From assembly GCF_963169125.1 (NCBI RefSeq), contig NC_084793.1:134456297-134520296 (forward strand): a stretch of DNA of 64,000 nt. Direction: 5' to 3'. The position numbers and the translations under genes were made by a program. Position 1 is the stretch's first letter; the number at the start of each line of letters is the position of its first letter. Below the pieces are notes generated by a model. That model was not told where the DNA came from and searched no databases. It worked only from the letters and a program-made list of their open reading frames with translations. This DNA is from Humulus lupulus. Its lineage: Eukaryota; Streptophyta; Magnoliopsida; Rosales; Cannabaceae. Below, piece by piece: positions 22,420 through 33,609 of the stretch.

Positions 22420-22872
22420 CTCAAACACGACCTGGGTGTTCTGGTGTCCCTAATGCTTGAGTCAAGATGTCATCTCGACCCTGATCTGTAATTTCGCCAC
22501 GACTCAATTTTTCTTTGACGTCCTCCTACTCAAGATATTGTTTGGCTAAATTAGTTTATATAAATAAAAACAATATATTGATTAGAAAACCGTAGAAAAC
22601 TTACTATCTTTTTGGCAATCTGTCGGTCCAGCTTTGTCACGAGAACTTTATTATTTTCACGCGATCTAAGCCAAACTTGATACCTCTCTGGATTTTGAAT
22701 ATTTTGTTCTTTTTTCTGCAATGTACAAGATAATTATAGTTATATGTTGCGATAATACCAACCATTATTTAAACTTTAATATCAATTATACTTACCAAAT
22801 CTTCTCTTATATTAGCCATTCCTCTACAAGAGGTTCGATGCCTTGACTTCATTAGTAATGCACGTGCTTTTT
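22420..22872 (-). pseudogene. TNP1/PttA-like DNA-binding region of the CACTA element, downstream half
   Basis: Minus-strand translation gives RHRTSCRGMANIREDL, NPERYQVWLRSRENNKVL and DDILTQALGTPEHPGRV. The last is the 'ALGTPEHPGRVR' signature of En/Spm (PttA) proteins. An in-frame TAG follows KQYLE and the motif's final Arg is a TGA. Solo LTR E has split the gene at 22873; the upstream half continues at 25148-25503. These proteins bind the subterminal repeats. Confidence 0.65.
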
Positions 22873-25147
22873 TGTAATGCCCCGGATTCCCTAATGTGGT
22901 TTAACGGCTGGATTTGTAGGCCGGGAGGGCCATAATTGCTTAATTAAGCCATTTAATGTGTTTATGCATGTTTATGAGAATTATATTATAATATAATGTT
23001 AATTGTATGCATGTCGGTGATATATGTTGAGACCACATTATGATGTGGGTTTGTTCGAGCTGTTCGACATGAGACGATCGTAGATTATTGATTAGCGGTT
23101 TAGTCACAACAGGTTTAAGTGTCGGGACTTGGGTTGAGTCTCGGGGTGATTTTGATGGTTAGAGCATTACCGGGAGATAAAGGGTAACGAGAGGTGAGTT
23201 AATGGTGTTTATGATTTTTGAGAATAGCGGGAATTGGAGAGCGTTAATTATGATTAACGAGTTTGGAGGAAAGTACCAAAAATGACCTTGGGAGTCTTTA
23301 GAAACCATTAATTGACCTAGGGGTAAAATGGACATTTCACCCCTAGGATAGATATATCACTTGTTGGCTGAAGGAAAGTAGTGAAAACAGAGTATGCAAA
23401 AAGGAGTTCTCCCGTACCTTCTTTTCTTCATTTTTCTTTGTGGTTTTTGAACCAACTTTGAGGATTCTATCTTGGGAAGCAAGCCTTGGGAGTTTGGGAG
23501 TGTGTTCCACTATTGAAGAGCTTCATAAGCCAAGCTTTGGGTAAGTTTTTGACCATGATTTTCTCTGGTTTGCTCTGTTTTGGTTTTACTTTACAGCTGA
23601 GATTTCTAGGGTGAATTTGTGGTTTTTGTTGGGAGTTTTGGCCAGGGTTCCCATGCTTGTGATGTTTGGGGTGTGTTGGGATGGTTTTTGGGTTTATTTG
23701 GCATCAATAATAGGCTTTGGAAGCTTGGAGATCGAGTTAGAAACGAAGGAGATGAAGAAGGTCAGTTCAGGGATGTTTTGGGCTGGAGGTAGCGCTACAG
23801 CGCCCACCCTAGGGCGCTATAGCGCTCCTCAGGAGGCTTTTTGGCTTTTGGGAGGTTCTGAGTAGAGCGCTGTGGCGCTAGGGGTTGAGCGCTGTAGCGC
23901 TACCCTGTTCCTTCCAAACCCCGTTTTGAGTGTTTTTAAGGGTTTTTGACTTGGGGTTTCAATCCTTAAGGCCCGGGATCGATTCTACTCACCGTGTGGG
24001 CATGCTTCGAGGTCCCGAGGGTGGTGCTTAGGTTAAGACCCTATTATTGTGGATTCTCATTAATTGAGGTTATAATTGGTTGTGATTAGGTAACTGCTAA
24101 GGAACTAAAAGATCGATCGTTCTCAGGGGTCGTCTTTATCATACTTCTCGCTCGAACTTGAGGTAAGAAAACAGTGTATGGATACAGTTGCACCCTGTAC
24201 AGGTATATGACATGCATGGTTTGATATTGAAGCATGTTAGTTGATATATGTGAACGTGGATTGCATATTAAATGCTAATGAATGTCGATTACCTGTTTAA
24301 GACACTGACTAGTCAGGGACCGACTCTAAAGTCAACGATTACGCATTGAATGACTCTATGGCATTAATGCGGGACCGACCCTAAGGTCGAAGAACTTATA
24401 AGCGCTTGCCTGGTCTACGACCAGATGTCTATAGCCAAGGTATATGACCCCGGTGACCGTTAGTCACGTGGCTAAGGGACGTTGTCCATAGTTACGACTC
24501 CAGAGTCGTGAGGAAGGTTATGTTGGTGACTAATCACCATACACCTGTCCTGATCAATTTGTAAGAGAATCACTTCTCAATTAAGCCCTGGTGACCCTAT
24601 CGTCAGATGGCTAGAGGGAGCGCTGCTCGTTATTGTGACTGTTGGCTATTGTCACCTATTTGTTGGGCTGCTAGTCCTGGATGATTATTATGATCGTTGT
24701 TGATATTATATCATATTTTATTGTGTTTTCTTGCTGGGCCTTGGCTCATGGGTGCTGTGTGGTGCAGGTAAAGGAAAGGAAAAGCTTGGCCAGCCCTGAG
24801 TGGAGAGCTTGGGCGGTGTTGTGTACATACAGGGCCGCTTGACCGCCACGGTCAAGGAGTTCTCAGAGGGACTAGGGGTTTACCCTATTTTTGCCGCTTA
24901 GGCCGGCGGGGATTGTAAATTTGGAACTGTAGCGACTCTTATGTATTACGGACCACTTGTAAACATTTTGAAAGGCTCATGAGCAGTTTACTTACTTAAT
25001 GAAATGTACCCTTTCCTTTTTACTGGTTTTCTACCTTAACCTGATAATAACACTTAGATCACATTTTTAACCAAAGGACTCGGGTAGCGGGTCAAACTTC
25101 CGGTTCACCGTTCTCCGTAACTGTTCTGGGGTAGCCAGGGCGTTACA
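22873..25147. mobile_element. Solo LTR E, Tekay-like, inside the CACTA gene
   Basis: The segment starts TGTAATGCCCCGGATTCC and ends GGGCGTTACA, flanked by TTTTT (22868-22872 and 25148-25152). Its 2275 bases share landmarks with the LTRs of B and of D, such as TTCTTGCTGGGC...GGGTGCT...GTGGTGCAGGTAA near the 3' part and the AGGGCGTTACA end, but it is otherwise diverged. It has no gag or pol. The TSD is a homopolymer, so the boundary rests mainly on the TG...CA ends and the reading frame restored across the site. Confidence 0.8.
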
Positions 25148-25503
25148 TTTTTGTTCTTGGTGCACTTTTTGAAACTATGGACTTAGACGACTAGACACAA
25201 ATTTTAACCATTCTCTCTCGTCAAGTATATCGCTATACTTCTTCGGGGGAAATTTGAGTTCTTCCGTCATACCCATTTCAGCCAAAGGGTTGATGTACTC
25301 AGTAGTGAGTTCACTTTTAAAATCTCTCATTATTTGACCAGCTTTTTTCAAAATCTCACGTTTGAAGGTTTGAGGAATGTTGTGACCACCCTGAGAATAT
25401 AATTAAGAAAAGTAATTATTAAATTTGGATATCACACAGAAATAAATAAATATCATAATGATAATTTCTTACAATGATATCCTCCCATAGAGCAGTTCCA
25501 TAG
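25148..25503 (-). pseudogene. TNP1/PttA-like region of the CACTA element, upstream half
   Basis: Minus-strand translation gives NIPQTFKREILKKAGQIMRD, INPLAEMGMTEELKFPPKKY and EREWLKFVSSRLSP, typical of the En/Spm family's 'W..FV....SP.F' region. A stop follows SRLSP. A plausible intron (donor GTAAGA near 25470, acceptor CTCAG near 25393) precedes the block. The exon before it is cut by element B and continues at 52868. Confidence 0.6.
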
Positions 25504-27855
25504 TGTAGCGACCCAAATTTGCTAATAAGGCTTGGGGCCTTGATTAGCGTGACTGGAGGGCAATAATTGTTATATTGTAATAATATATGTGAACTTAATG
25601 AATATGTGATTAGAGTGCATGTTTAGGCGATTAAATATGCATGTGGGCCCCGTTTGGTTGTTAGGGGCATATTTGTAATTTTCGCCCGTTGAGGGCATAA
25701 ATGTGATATTTGTGATATAATGGTGATATATTTGTGATGCACATTCCAAGACTATCCTAGTGAGCTGTTTCGCTAAAAGTCATAATGGGGTTAAATACCC
25801 AGCTCGGGAAGAGCCTAGGGGTATTCTGGGAATATTATAACTTGAGTTTGGAGTATTTAAGGAATGGTTTGTGGCACTTTGGTAACTTGGGTAACTATAG
25901 GTAACTCTTGAAAATAGTTGTTTTAAGTGGAAAGTGGTATTCTTGCAAGGGATTAAGGAAAAGTCTAGAATGCCCTTGAGCGTTAGCTAGAGACTAAGTT
26001 GGAAAGGAGGGCAATTGGGTCATTTGGCCTTAGGAGAGGATAATCTTGGCTGAGGAAAGTCATATACGTTATTTTACTTAGGCATAAATTGAATGTTTTA
26101 TGTTGGAAGCTCAAAGGAACCAAGAAGCTAGTAGAGAAAGGTGGAAGAGAGCTGAAAATCTTTGAGGCTAAGGAAGGAATTTAAGGCTGATTTGAAGCAA
26201 TTAGAATCAAGCATAGGCCAAGGTTAATTCAGAGGTAAGGTCTCATATCTGATTTTTAGGTTTCCTTGCATGTTTTTAGAATTTGGGTTGTGTGCTGAAA
26301 GTTGAGTTTATGGCTTAGTGATTGTGAGATTCAGATTGGAAATCAAGGGAGTCAAGCTTGGAATTGGGTTTGGAAGTGGCTTAAGGTCGAATTTTAGTTT
26401 GAGGTAAGAATTTTGTGCATCTCTGAAGTTTAATTTCTGGTATGGTTTAAGTTTTCTGAAGGGAGGTTTAAGTTTTATAAATGGTGGTTTAAGTTTTGTG
26501 AAATTGAAGCCACTAGGTGAATTTTGGGTTTGAATGTGTATCTAGGCTTGTTGTTGATGTTTTCTGAGTTGTTAGATGGTCTATATGGGGTTTTGGATTG
26601 AATTTGAGACTTAGGTATGCTTTGGTATTGATTTGGGAGTGTTTTGGCTCGGGGAAAATGTTGGGAAAAACCTAGATTTCTGGGTTCGCGTATGGGCGTC
26701 GCGACCCTGTTCTTCCATGCTGCGACGCTAGGATGCATTAGGGGAAGGGCACCATTCTGGGCCCGCGGCCCTTATGGGTTAGTGCCGCGGTGCTAGGCCA
26801 TTTCTGGGCAAGGGAAATTTTCAGTTTTTAGGCTTTTGCTCAGGGGGCTCGGGGGACACTTCCGCTACCTTGTGTGGGGAATCGGGAGGTCCCGAGAGCA
26901 CGGGATTGGTTCCGGGAGATGATTATAATTGGTTAGTAATGATAGTGTTATGTATGTGTTGTGGCTAGGTTTTCAGTGAGGCTCGGGTTAGAGGATTGTG
27001 CTCGTGATTTCGGTGCTCAAGAAGCTCGGGACACAGGTAAGAAAACTACTGTACCCATAGAGCAGGGCGAGGCCCCATAGTTGTGTTGCAGGGCATGGCC
27101 CTATATGATTATGTGCAAGGCATAGCCCATTGATTATGTTAATGCATGTGTTAAGTGTTTGATTAATTATGCTATGTATACAAATATGTGAATGATTGGC
27201 AAGAGCCGGGAATGATGAAGGCCAAGAACGACAAGGGCCGAGAACGGCAAAGGCCGAGAGCGGCAATGGGTCGGGAGCAGCGCTTAGCACACGAAGTGCG
27301 AGTTGCCAGGGTAAGACCCTAAAGGATACCTGGGATATCCTTACGGTGTGGACCGCGAACCCAGGGCCTGGTAAAGCGCCTGGAACGGCATGGTCGTATG
27401 TGTGTATAGCCTGTTGATGGCCTGTTTATATGCTGAGTGATTTATATGAGTATGTTATCTATTTGTATGGGGTTTTCTTGCTGGGCTTCGACTCACGGGT
27501 GCTCTGTGGTGCAGGTAAGGGCAAGGAGAAAATTGGCCAATCTTGAGTACGGAGAGCGTGAGGCGACGCGTACATGTCTGGTCTGCCTGGCAACCTTGGG
27601 AGTTGCTTTGTACTAAATCTCATTTTGTCGTTTAGTTGACTTTAAACACATTTTGAGTTGTAAATATGTATAAACAATATTTTTTTTTGGGATCCCTGAT
27701 GTAAAACACTTATAATTTTCAATGAATGGTTACATTTTCAAACTATGTGATTTTAGTACAGTTTAGTTACACTTTTGAGCTAAATGCTTGGTTAGCAAGT
27801 TAAATGCACATTTTAAACTCACTTAGTAACGGCTCTAAGGTAGTAGGACGTTACA
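25504..27855 (+). repeat. Element B 5' LTR
   Basis: 2352 bp. It holds a short-period repeat of GGCCGAGAACGGCAA type (about 27195-27270) and a GC-rich paired block near 26690-26800. The primer-binding site follows directly. Confidence 0.9.
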
Positions 27856-27858
27856 ACT

Positions 27859-27875
27859 TGGTATCAGAGTGAGCC
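27859..27875 (+). other. Primer-binding site of element B
   Basis: TGGTATCAGAG is complementary to the 3' end of plant initiator-Met tRNA. It starts three bases after the LTR end. Confidence 0.85.
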
Positions 27876-28194
27876 AAGGTTTATGGTTCCTAGAGATTGA
27901 CCGAACATGTACGCTCGCTATCAGTGACAAGCTCGACTCAGGGTTGGTTGGTAATAATTGACTTATATGTTTAAGTATGTGCTTAAATGCCCTATTTGCC
28001 TATTTATTTCGTATAGAGCATGATGAATGAGCTGACATATGCATGATGCCAGGGTATGGCCCGTTGATTGTTATATGCTATTTGTGTATTGTGTGGATTG
28101 TGGTTATCGTTGGCTGATGTGGATTGGGAGGTGGTTTTGGATTTTGTTATCATGCTTGATGAGCAGCGTCGTTGATTGCAGGCATATTGTTGTG

Positions 28195-28980
28195 ATGCCA
28201 CGACAATCATCTAAACTCCGCGGCAGTCGGGCCGAGGATGACAATCAGGGTCAGGACCCTCCACCTGCCCCACAGAATTGGCAACAGATGTTTGCCGAAA
28301 TGGAAGCAAGATTGCAACGAACAGAAGAAGAGCTCCGACAGTTGAGGTAGCACGCCCCTCCTTAGGTCACTGGGCTGCCAATTCAGCAGGTTGTGGCGCC
28401 AGTGCCGGTTCTGCCTGTAATGGAGAACAGGTGGGAACCTTTGTATGAAAGGTTCAGGAAGCAGCATCCTCCCACCTTCGAGGGTGGACCAGACCCACTG
28501 CGGGCAAAGCAGTGGATGAATATTGTTTCGTCTATCCTAGATTTCATGAGGGTTGAGGGGAACGAGAGAGTTGCCTATGCCAGTTACATGTTTAGAGAAG
28601 ATGCCCGCATCTGGTGGGATGTAGTGGTTCAGAGAAGGAATGCGGCAGTCATGACCTGGGAAGAATTCAAGAACATCTTCAACGAAAAATATTACAGTGT
28701 TGCAGTCCGAGCTGTGAAGGTTGACGAGTTCATCAACCTGACTCAAAATCGGTTGACCGTGACTAAGTATGCTCTGAGATTTGACCGGTTGGCGAAGTTT
28801 GCGCCAGATTTAGTGCCGACTGACACGGCAAGAAGAGACAGATTTGTACAAGAATTGAACGTTATGATCGCCCGTGATGTGAAGATCACTTTGGATCCAG
28901 AGACTACCACCTATGCTCAGGTTGTGGACAAGGCCCTTACAGCTGAGGGGGCCGAGAACCAAATTTGGAGAGAGAGCGCT
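28195..28980 (+). pseudogene. Gag of element B, 5' part
   Basis: The ATG at 28195 opens MPRQSSKLRG. Two TAG codons (28348 and 28363) interrupt the N-terminal region in a Gln-rich stretch, after which the same frame runs through the gag domain: HPPTFEGGPDPLRAKQWMN, YMFREDARIWWDVV, TWEEFKNIFNEKYY. The gene is cut after AESA-type residues (28980) by element C and resumes in the same frame at 46738. Gag would package the element's RNA. Confidence 0.85.
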
Positions 28981-29199
28981 TGTTGACGCGGTTCTTCGCC
29001 AACAGATAATTATACGAATAAATAGGATGGATTAGTGCTAATTGGTGAACCGTAATATGAAAATAGTTTAATTCTAGACTTTAGAAATTAATAATATGGG
29101 AAGGTGATCACTCCTTTCTTTTTAGGTGGTTCGAAGGTTAAAATCCCTCTAGTCCCACCAGTCAATATTATTGATATCTCTTGGTTAATCCTTACAAAG
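28981..29199 (-). repeat. Truncated 3' LTR of element C
   Basis: 219 bases matching 45961-46178. The match stops abruptly at ACAAAG, where TGTTGACGGTG of element I begins. The missing part includes the LTR's other end and the polypurine tract. Confidence 0.9.
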
Positions 29200-31304
29200 T
29201 GTTGACGGTGAAATCTCGTCAACGATATAAGGTTAGGAAACTAAGACTATATTGCCAAAGGTATCTCAGAAGAAGATGGAGAAAACTTGAAAGAGTAAAT
29301 ATGTAGAACTCCAATGGAGTCGAAATTGTATATTACTTAACAGCCTTAGCATACAATCAATTTTTCCAACCCCTTTTCTAGAGGGGTGATGATCTATTTA
29401 TACTGGAGCTCTAATGGCTCCTCATACATTGTGGTCCCAGGGGACAAGATTGTGCATAGGTACATTGTCAGGGTAGTGGCACAGGTTGTGGTGGAGCAGA
29501 AGGTTATGGTGTCGGCCTGGTACATAGTCAGAGGTATGCATGTAGTGCTTCCACTCACTGTACAAATCCGTACCTCCACTACTTGTAGGACACAGATGTC
29601 AGAGTCATGCCTTTGCCCTTTTTCAGGGTTGTACATCCCGTGCTTGTACATTTATCTCATCCCTAGTGGTCCCCTTTACATAAATATCTTCTCTAGGTTT
29701 CTTTATATTTTAGTAAGTGTCGATCCATACTTCTTTTATCCCGTCCTTACCTCCAGGTAGGAGGCCTGGAAATAGGCATGTACGAGGCTTGGGGATGGGT
29801 CTCACAAGACAAGACCCTTGGTGCCTAAGCGAGTATCCAGGCATGACTTGAGCATTCACGAGGCATGGGGATGGGTCTCACAAGGCAAGACCCTTGGTGC
29901 CTAGCGTGGTGAGGTGTGTCTTGCTGTGCGAGGCATTGGCGCGCATCTGGGTCGCGAGGTGCGCGGGTGAGGGCAGCCTCGCATTGTGAGACCCTTGTGG
30001 CCTTGGCAGGCGCATGCGGGGGAAGGGCAGCCTCGCATAGTGAGACCCTTGTGGCCTTGGCAGGCGCATGCGGGGGAAGGGTAGCCTCGCATGCGGGGGA
30101 AGGGTAGCCTCGCATAGTGAGACCCTTGTGGCCTTGGCAGGCGCATGCGGGGGAAGGGTAGCCTCGCATAGTGAGACCCTTGTGGCCTTGGCAGGCGCAT
30201 GCGGGGGAAGGGTAGCCTCGCATAGTGAGACCCTTGTGGCCTTGGCAGGTGCATGCAGGGGAAGGGTACCCTCGCATGCGGGGGAAGGGTAGCCTCGCAT
30301 AGTGAGACCCTTGTGTCCTTGGCAGGTGCATGCGGGGGAAGGGTAGCCTCGCATGCGGGGGAAGGGTAGCCTCGCATAGTGAGACCCTTGATACCTTGCC
30401 AGGCATGCGCGGGGGAAGGGTAGCCTCGCATGCGGGGGAAGGGCAGCCTCGCATAGTGAGACCCTTGTGGCCTTGGCAGGTGCATGCGGGGGAAGGGTAG
30501 CCTCGCATGCGGGGGAAGGGTAGCCTCGCATAGTGAGACCCTTGATGCCTTGCCAGGCATGCGCGGGGGAAGGGTAGCCTCACATGCGGGGGAAGGGTAG
30601 CCTCGCATGCGGGGGAAGGTTAGCCTCGCATAGTGACACCTTTGTGGCCTTGGAAGGCGCATGCGGGGGAAGGTTAGCCTCGCATAGTGACACCTTTGTG
30701 GCCTTGGAAGGCGCATGCGGGGGAAGGTTAGCCTCGCATAGTGAGACCCTTGTGGCCTTGGCAGGCGCATGCGGGGGAAGGGTAGCCTCGCATGCGGGGG
30801 AAGGGTAGCCTCGCATAGTGAGACCCTTGTGGCCTTGGAAGGCGCATGCAGGGGAAGGGTACCCTCGCATGCGGGGGAAGGGTACCCTCGCATAGTGAGA
30901 CCCTTGTGGCCTTGGCAGGTGCATGCGGGGGAAGGGTAGCCTCGCATAGTGAGACCCTTGATGCCTTGCCAGGCATGCGTGGGGGAAGGGTAGCCTCGCA
31001 TGCGGGGGAAGGGCAGCCTCGCATAGTGACACCCTTGTGGCCTTGGAAGGCGCATGCGGGGGAAGGTTAGCCTCGCATAGTGAGACTCTTGATGCCTTGC
31101 CAGGCATGCGCGGGGGAAGGGCAGCCTTGCACAACGAGGCCCCTTAGGTCCTTTTGGGAATTTTCGCTAAGGGTTTCTATGCGACATGGGTCTCGCGTGG
31201 GGCAAGGTATTGGGCTGCTTTGCTTGCCCGAGGCTAATTGAGGGTAACCCTCAATTTTTCTCTTGAGTGTTGACAATGGCTCTGGTCAATTTTTGGCATT
31301 CACA
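29200..31304 (-). repeat. LTR of element I with embedded tandem array
   Basis: About 2.1 kb. TG...CA ends are inferred from the start TGTTGACGG and from the polypurine tract that follows position 31304. More than half is the 54-bp array. Only 12 bases of the partner LTR survive, so the boundaries rest on signals, not on alignment. Confidence 0.65.
29975..31135. repeat. 54-bp GC-rich tandem array in the LTR of element I
   Basis: The core unit is GCATGCGGGGGAAGGGTAGC + CTCGCATAGTGAGACCCTTG + TGGCCTTGGCAGGC (54 bp). In many places a 23-bp subunit (GCATGCGGGGGAAGGG + TAGCCTC) is duplicated, giving 77-bp units, and a variant with CCTTGATGCCTTGCCAGGCA occurs four to five times. It is far more GC-rich than its surroundings. 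Long open frames on the minus strand, up to 384 codons, are a by-product of the repeat and not genes. Confidence 0.92.
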
Positions 31305-31318
31305 CTTGCCCCCCAGTC
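31305..31318 (-). other. Polypurine tract of element I
   Basis: The minus strand reads GACTGGGGGGCAAG just before the LTR start TGTGAATGCC. It supports minus orientation and the inferred LTR border. Confidence 0.7.
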
Positions 31319-31540
31319 TATTGGGAAGTCTTTAGGCTTCCTGGTAGACTCATATTAATGCTACACTCCCTATGCTCTGGTGGTATTGCTGGGTGATCCA
31401 TGTCCGTTGGTGCACTTTGATTACTTGTAAGGATATGTTGACCCCTTGGGTCCTTGCTATCCTTTTATGTATTTTTGCGCGCGCTTATTATTTTGTTGCG
31501 AGAAGCGTCCTTCTCGTCATTAGGCATAGTACTATTTTTG

Positions 31541-31847
31541 CAAGCGTCTTCTTTGAGACCCTTTTTGCAAGCGTCTTCTTTGAGACCCTTTGTGGAAGCG
31601 TCTATTTTGAGACCCTTTTTGCTAGCGTCTACTTTGGAGACCCTTTTCTCAAGCGTCTACTTTTGAGACCCTTTTCTCAAGCGTATACTTTGGAGACCCT
31701 TTTCTCCAGCGTCTACTTTGGAGACCCTTTTCTCAAGCGTCTACTTTGGAGACCCTTTTCTCAAGCGTCTACTTTGGAGACCCTTTTCTCCAGTGTCTAC
31801 TTTGGAGACCCTTTTCTCAAGCGTCTACTTTGAGACCCTTTTTGCAA
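31541..31847. repeat. 27-28 bp tandem array, about eleven copies, in element I
   Basis: The unit CAAGCGTCTACTTTGGAGAC + CCTTTTCT recurs from 31541 to about 31847, between the polypurine tract and gag. Plus-strand frames through it are repeat artefacts (VYFGDPFLKRLLWRPFSQAS). Confidence 0.9.
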
Positions 31848-31947
31848 TTTTTGAGGCGATCTCCCCTCATGTCGGGGCTTATATGGCTAGATGGTCCTCG
31901 TCCAATTTTAAACTTCGTCAGCGAACCTTCTAGCATGACGTCCCCTT

Positions 31948-33530
31948 CTATATTGACTCTTTAGACGTATTAGTAGTAGGGTGACTGGAGGAAGGTTCGC
32001 TTTCTTCAACATGCGAGTTGTCATGGCCCTCTTCCACACGTATGTACTTGTGTGCTCTATTCGACCTCTCATTGGCTGGGGACTTTACATGGGACTCGTT
32101 GTTTCCTGCCTTTAAGTTTGTATGGCCATCCTCCACGCGAATATACTTTTGCGCCCTCTCGTAGAAGTCATCTAGGTCAGTGACTTCCCTCTTGAGCATG
32201 CTATCCCACAATTTGCTTCCTGGAAGCACTCCGGCTGTGATGGCCATTTTTAATTCCCTGCGGGTCAAGCTCCCCACTTTGGCTACCTCCATGCTAAACC
32301 TGTGGATGTAACCCTTCAGACTCTCATTTTCTCCTTGTTTTACATTGGCAAGGTTGGTGCCTGGCATTGTATAATCACGCATGGTGTGATGCTGTTGGAG
32401 AAACTCATCCGAAAACTGCTGCCAAGACCTGATGGATCCTGGGCGAAGTCTTCTGAACCATTTATACGCAAGTCCTTTCAAGGTGACCACGAAACAGTGG
32501 CATCTAGCCCCGCTGCTGATCCCTCTTAACTTCATCAAATCATTGAATGCGTCCAGATGGTACTTGGGGTCTGTGCTCCCCTCATATGGGGTCAGATGCG
32601 GCTCCTTGAAGTTGGCTGGGAGTCGGATGACTTGGACCTCTTTAGTGAATGGCGATTCATGATCGAACTCATCCTCGATGGTTTGTCCTCCGGGTGCGAT
32701 GACAATCTTGCTCCGCAGGCTCCTCGTCTCTGTATCGAGGCCTTGCCTCCTCTCCTTCAGGGAGTCTCTCAACATGGAGGGGTTGACATCTTCCTTTCCT
32801 TTGTCGTCTCGGGGACAGTAGGAGGTGTAGTTCTCTTGTCTGCCCCTCCTTTGTTGAGCTCTCCTCGTAGATCTAAGGGTGTCCTCTTTGAGGTGACCTC
32901 GATGTCATTGTGAGAGCCAACATTGATCCCTTGCCTTGGCCCCTGAGGTGGCCTCGATGGTCCGGGATGCTCATGCGGCTTCTCCCTGGGGGTGTTACTG
33001 GCGGAGTGTCTGGTCCTCCCGTCGTCTACCGGGACAGTGGTTTCCTGACCCTTCTCTCTCCTCTTGGGCAGGGTCACGTTCGACTTACCTTGCAACAGGC
33101 CATTCAGTACCTCCTGCATGTTCTCCAAGGTGGTCTCCAGTCTTTGGTTTTTATGGTGCAGCTCACGAATCTCCTCTTCATAGAAACGAGATTTAGAACT
33201 CGAGCTCACGGAATGGACCTGAGGTTGTTTAACATGTCTACGCGTTGAGGGACCCGGATCCTGTCGGCCGGAGTTCGGTACCTATGGTGGTTTGGGAGGA
33301 GGGAACTCGTTGGCGTTCTCGGGTGGTGCGGTAGTTGTCCTTGGAGGATTATCATTGGGTGAGATGGCCGGTGACGAGGCCTCCCTGTCATTCTCGTGAA
33401 CCTCAGGGTCCCTTGGGGGCTCCACGTCTCGGGGTGGAGGTGGATCCTTCATGGAGGCCTTCAGCTGGACTCCATTTAGGTGGACCTCCACCTCTCGTGG
33501 CTCCCTGAGTCGCTTCGAACGTCTTGGCAT
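31948..33530 (-). pseudogene. Gag of element I
   Basis: The ATG at 33528-33530 opens MPRRSKRLREPREVEVHLNG. An in-frame TAG near 33282 is followed, in the same frame, by a coiled-coil-prone stretch (YEEEIRELHHKNQRLETTLE). A one-base indel near 32770 moves to the frame holding the gag domain: PHLTPYEGSTDPKYHLDAFN, GLAYKWFRRLRPGSI, SWQQFSDEFLQQHH. It ends at TAG 31948 without a zinc knuckle or protease. It would form particles to be mobilised by a related complete element. Confidence 0.82.
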
Positions 33531-33575
33531 TTCTTCTTGCCGGAAGTAATGGTAGAACAGTAGCTTGGTGCTTAC

Positions 33576-33597
33576 GTTCCCACAGACGGCGCCAAAC
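33576..33597 (-). other. Primer-binding site of element I
   Basis: The minus strand next to the LTR end reads GTTTGGCGCCGTCTGTGGG. TGGCGCCGT matches the complement of the plant tRNA-Asp 3' end over nine bases, a primer used in Tat and Athila-type elements. Confidence 0.7.
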
Positions 33598-33609
33598 TGT
33601 TGACGGTGA

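Larger units (their letters stand above)
29200..33609 (-). mobile_element. Element I: gag-only LTR retrotransposon remnant (TR-GAG-like)
   Basis: The left LTR (29200-31304) begins TGTTGACGGTGAAATC and ends CATTCACA. Next come a polypurine tract complement (31305-31318), a 28-bp array, a gag gene on the minus strand (33530-31948) and a primer-binding site (about 33576-33597). Of the right LTR only TGTTGACGGTGA (33598-33609) remains, after which the sequence is the antisense gene of element C. There is no protease or pol. LTRs plus gag alone fit the terminal-repeat-with-gag type of non-autonomous element. Loss of pol by deletion is an alternative. Confidence 0.75.

Noticed and set aside
23611..23865. 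84-codon ORF inside solo LTR E
   Set aside because: LTRs do not encode proteins, the frame is not kept in the related LTRs B and D, and no domain is seen.
27196..27417. 73-codon ORF in the 5' LTR of element B
   Set aside because: It is produced by the GGCCGAGAACGGCAA-type short repeat and is not preserved in the 3' LTR.
29901..31055. 384-codon minus-strand ORF and overlapping long ORFs
   Set aside because: They run across the 54/77-bp tandem array, are open in several frames at once and show only repeat-encoded peptides.
31372..31833. 153-codon plus-strand ORF
   Set aside because: It is driven by the 28-bp repeat and has no recognised domain.
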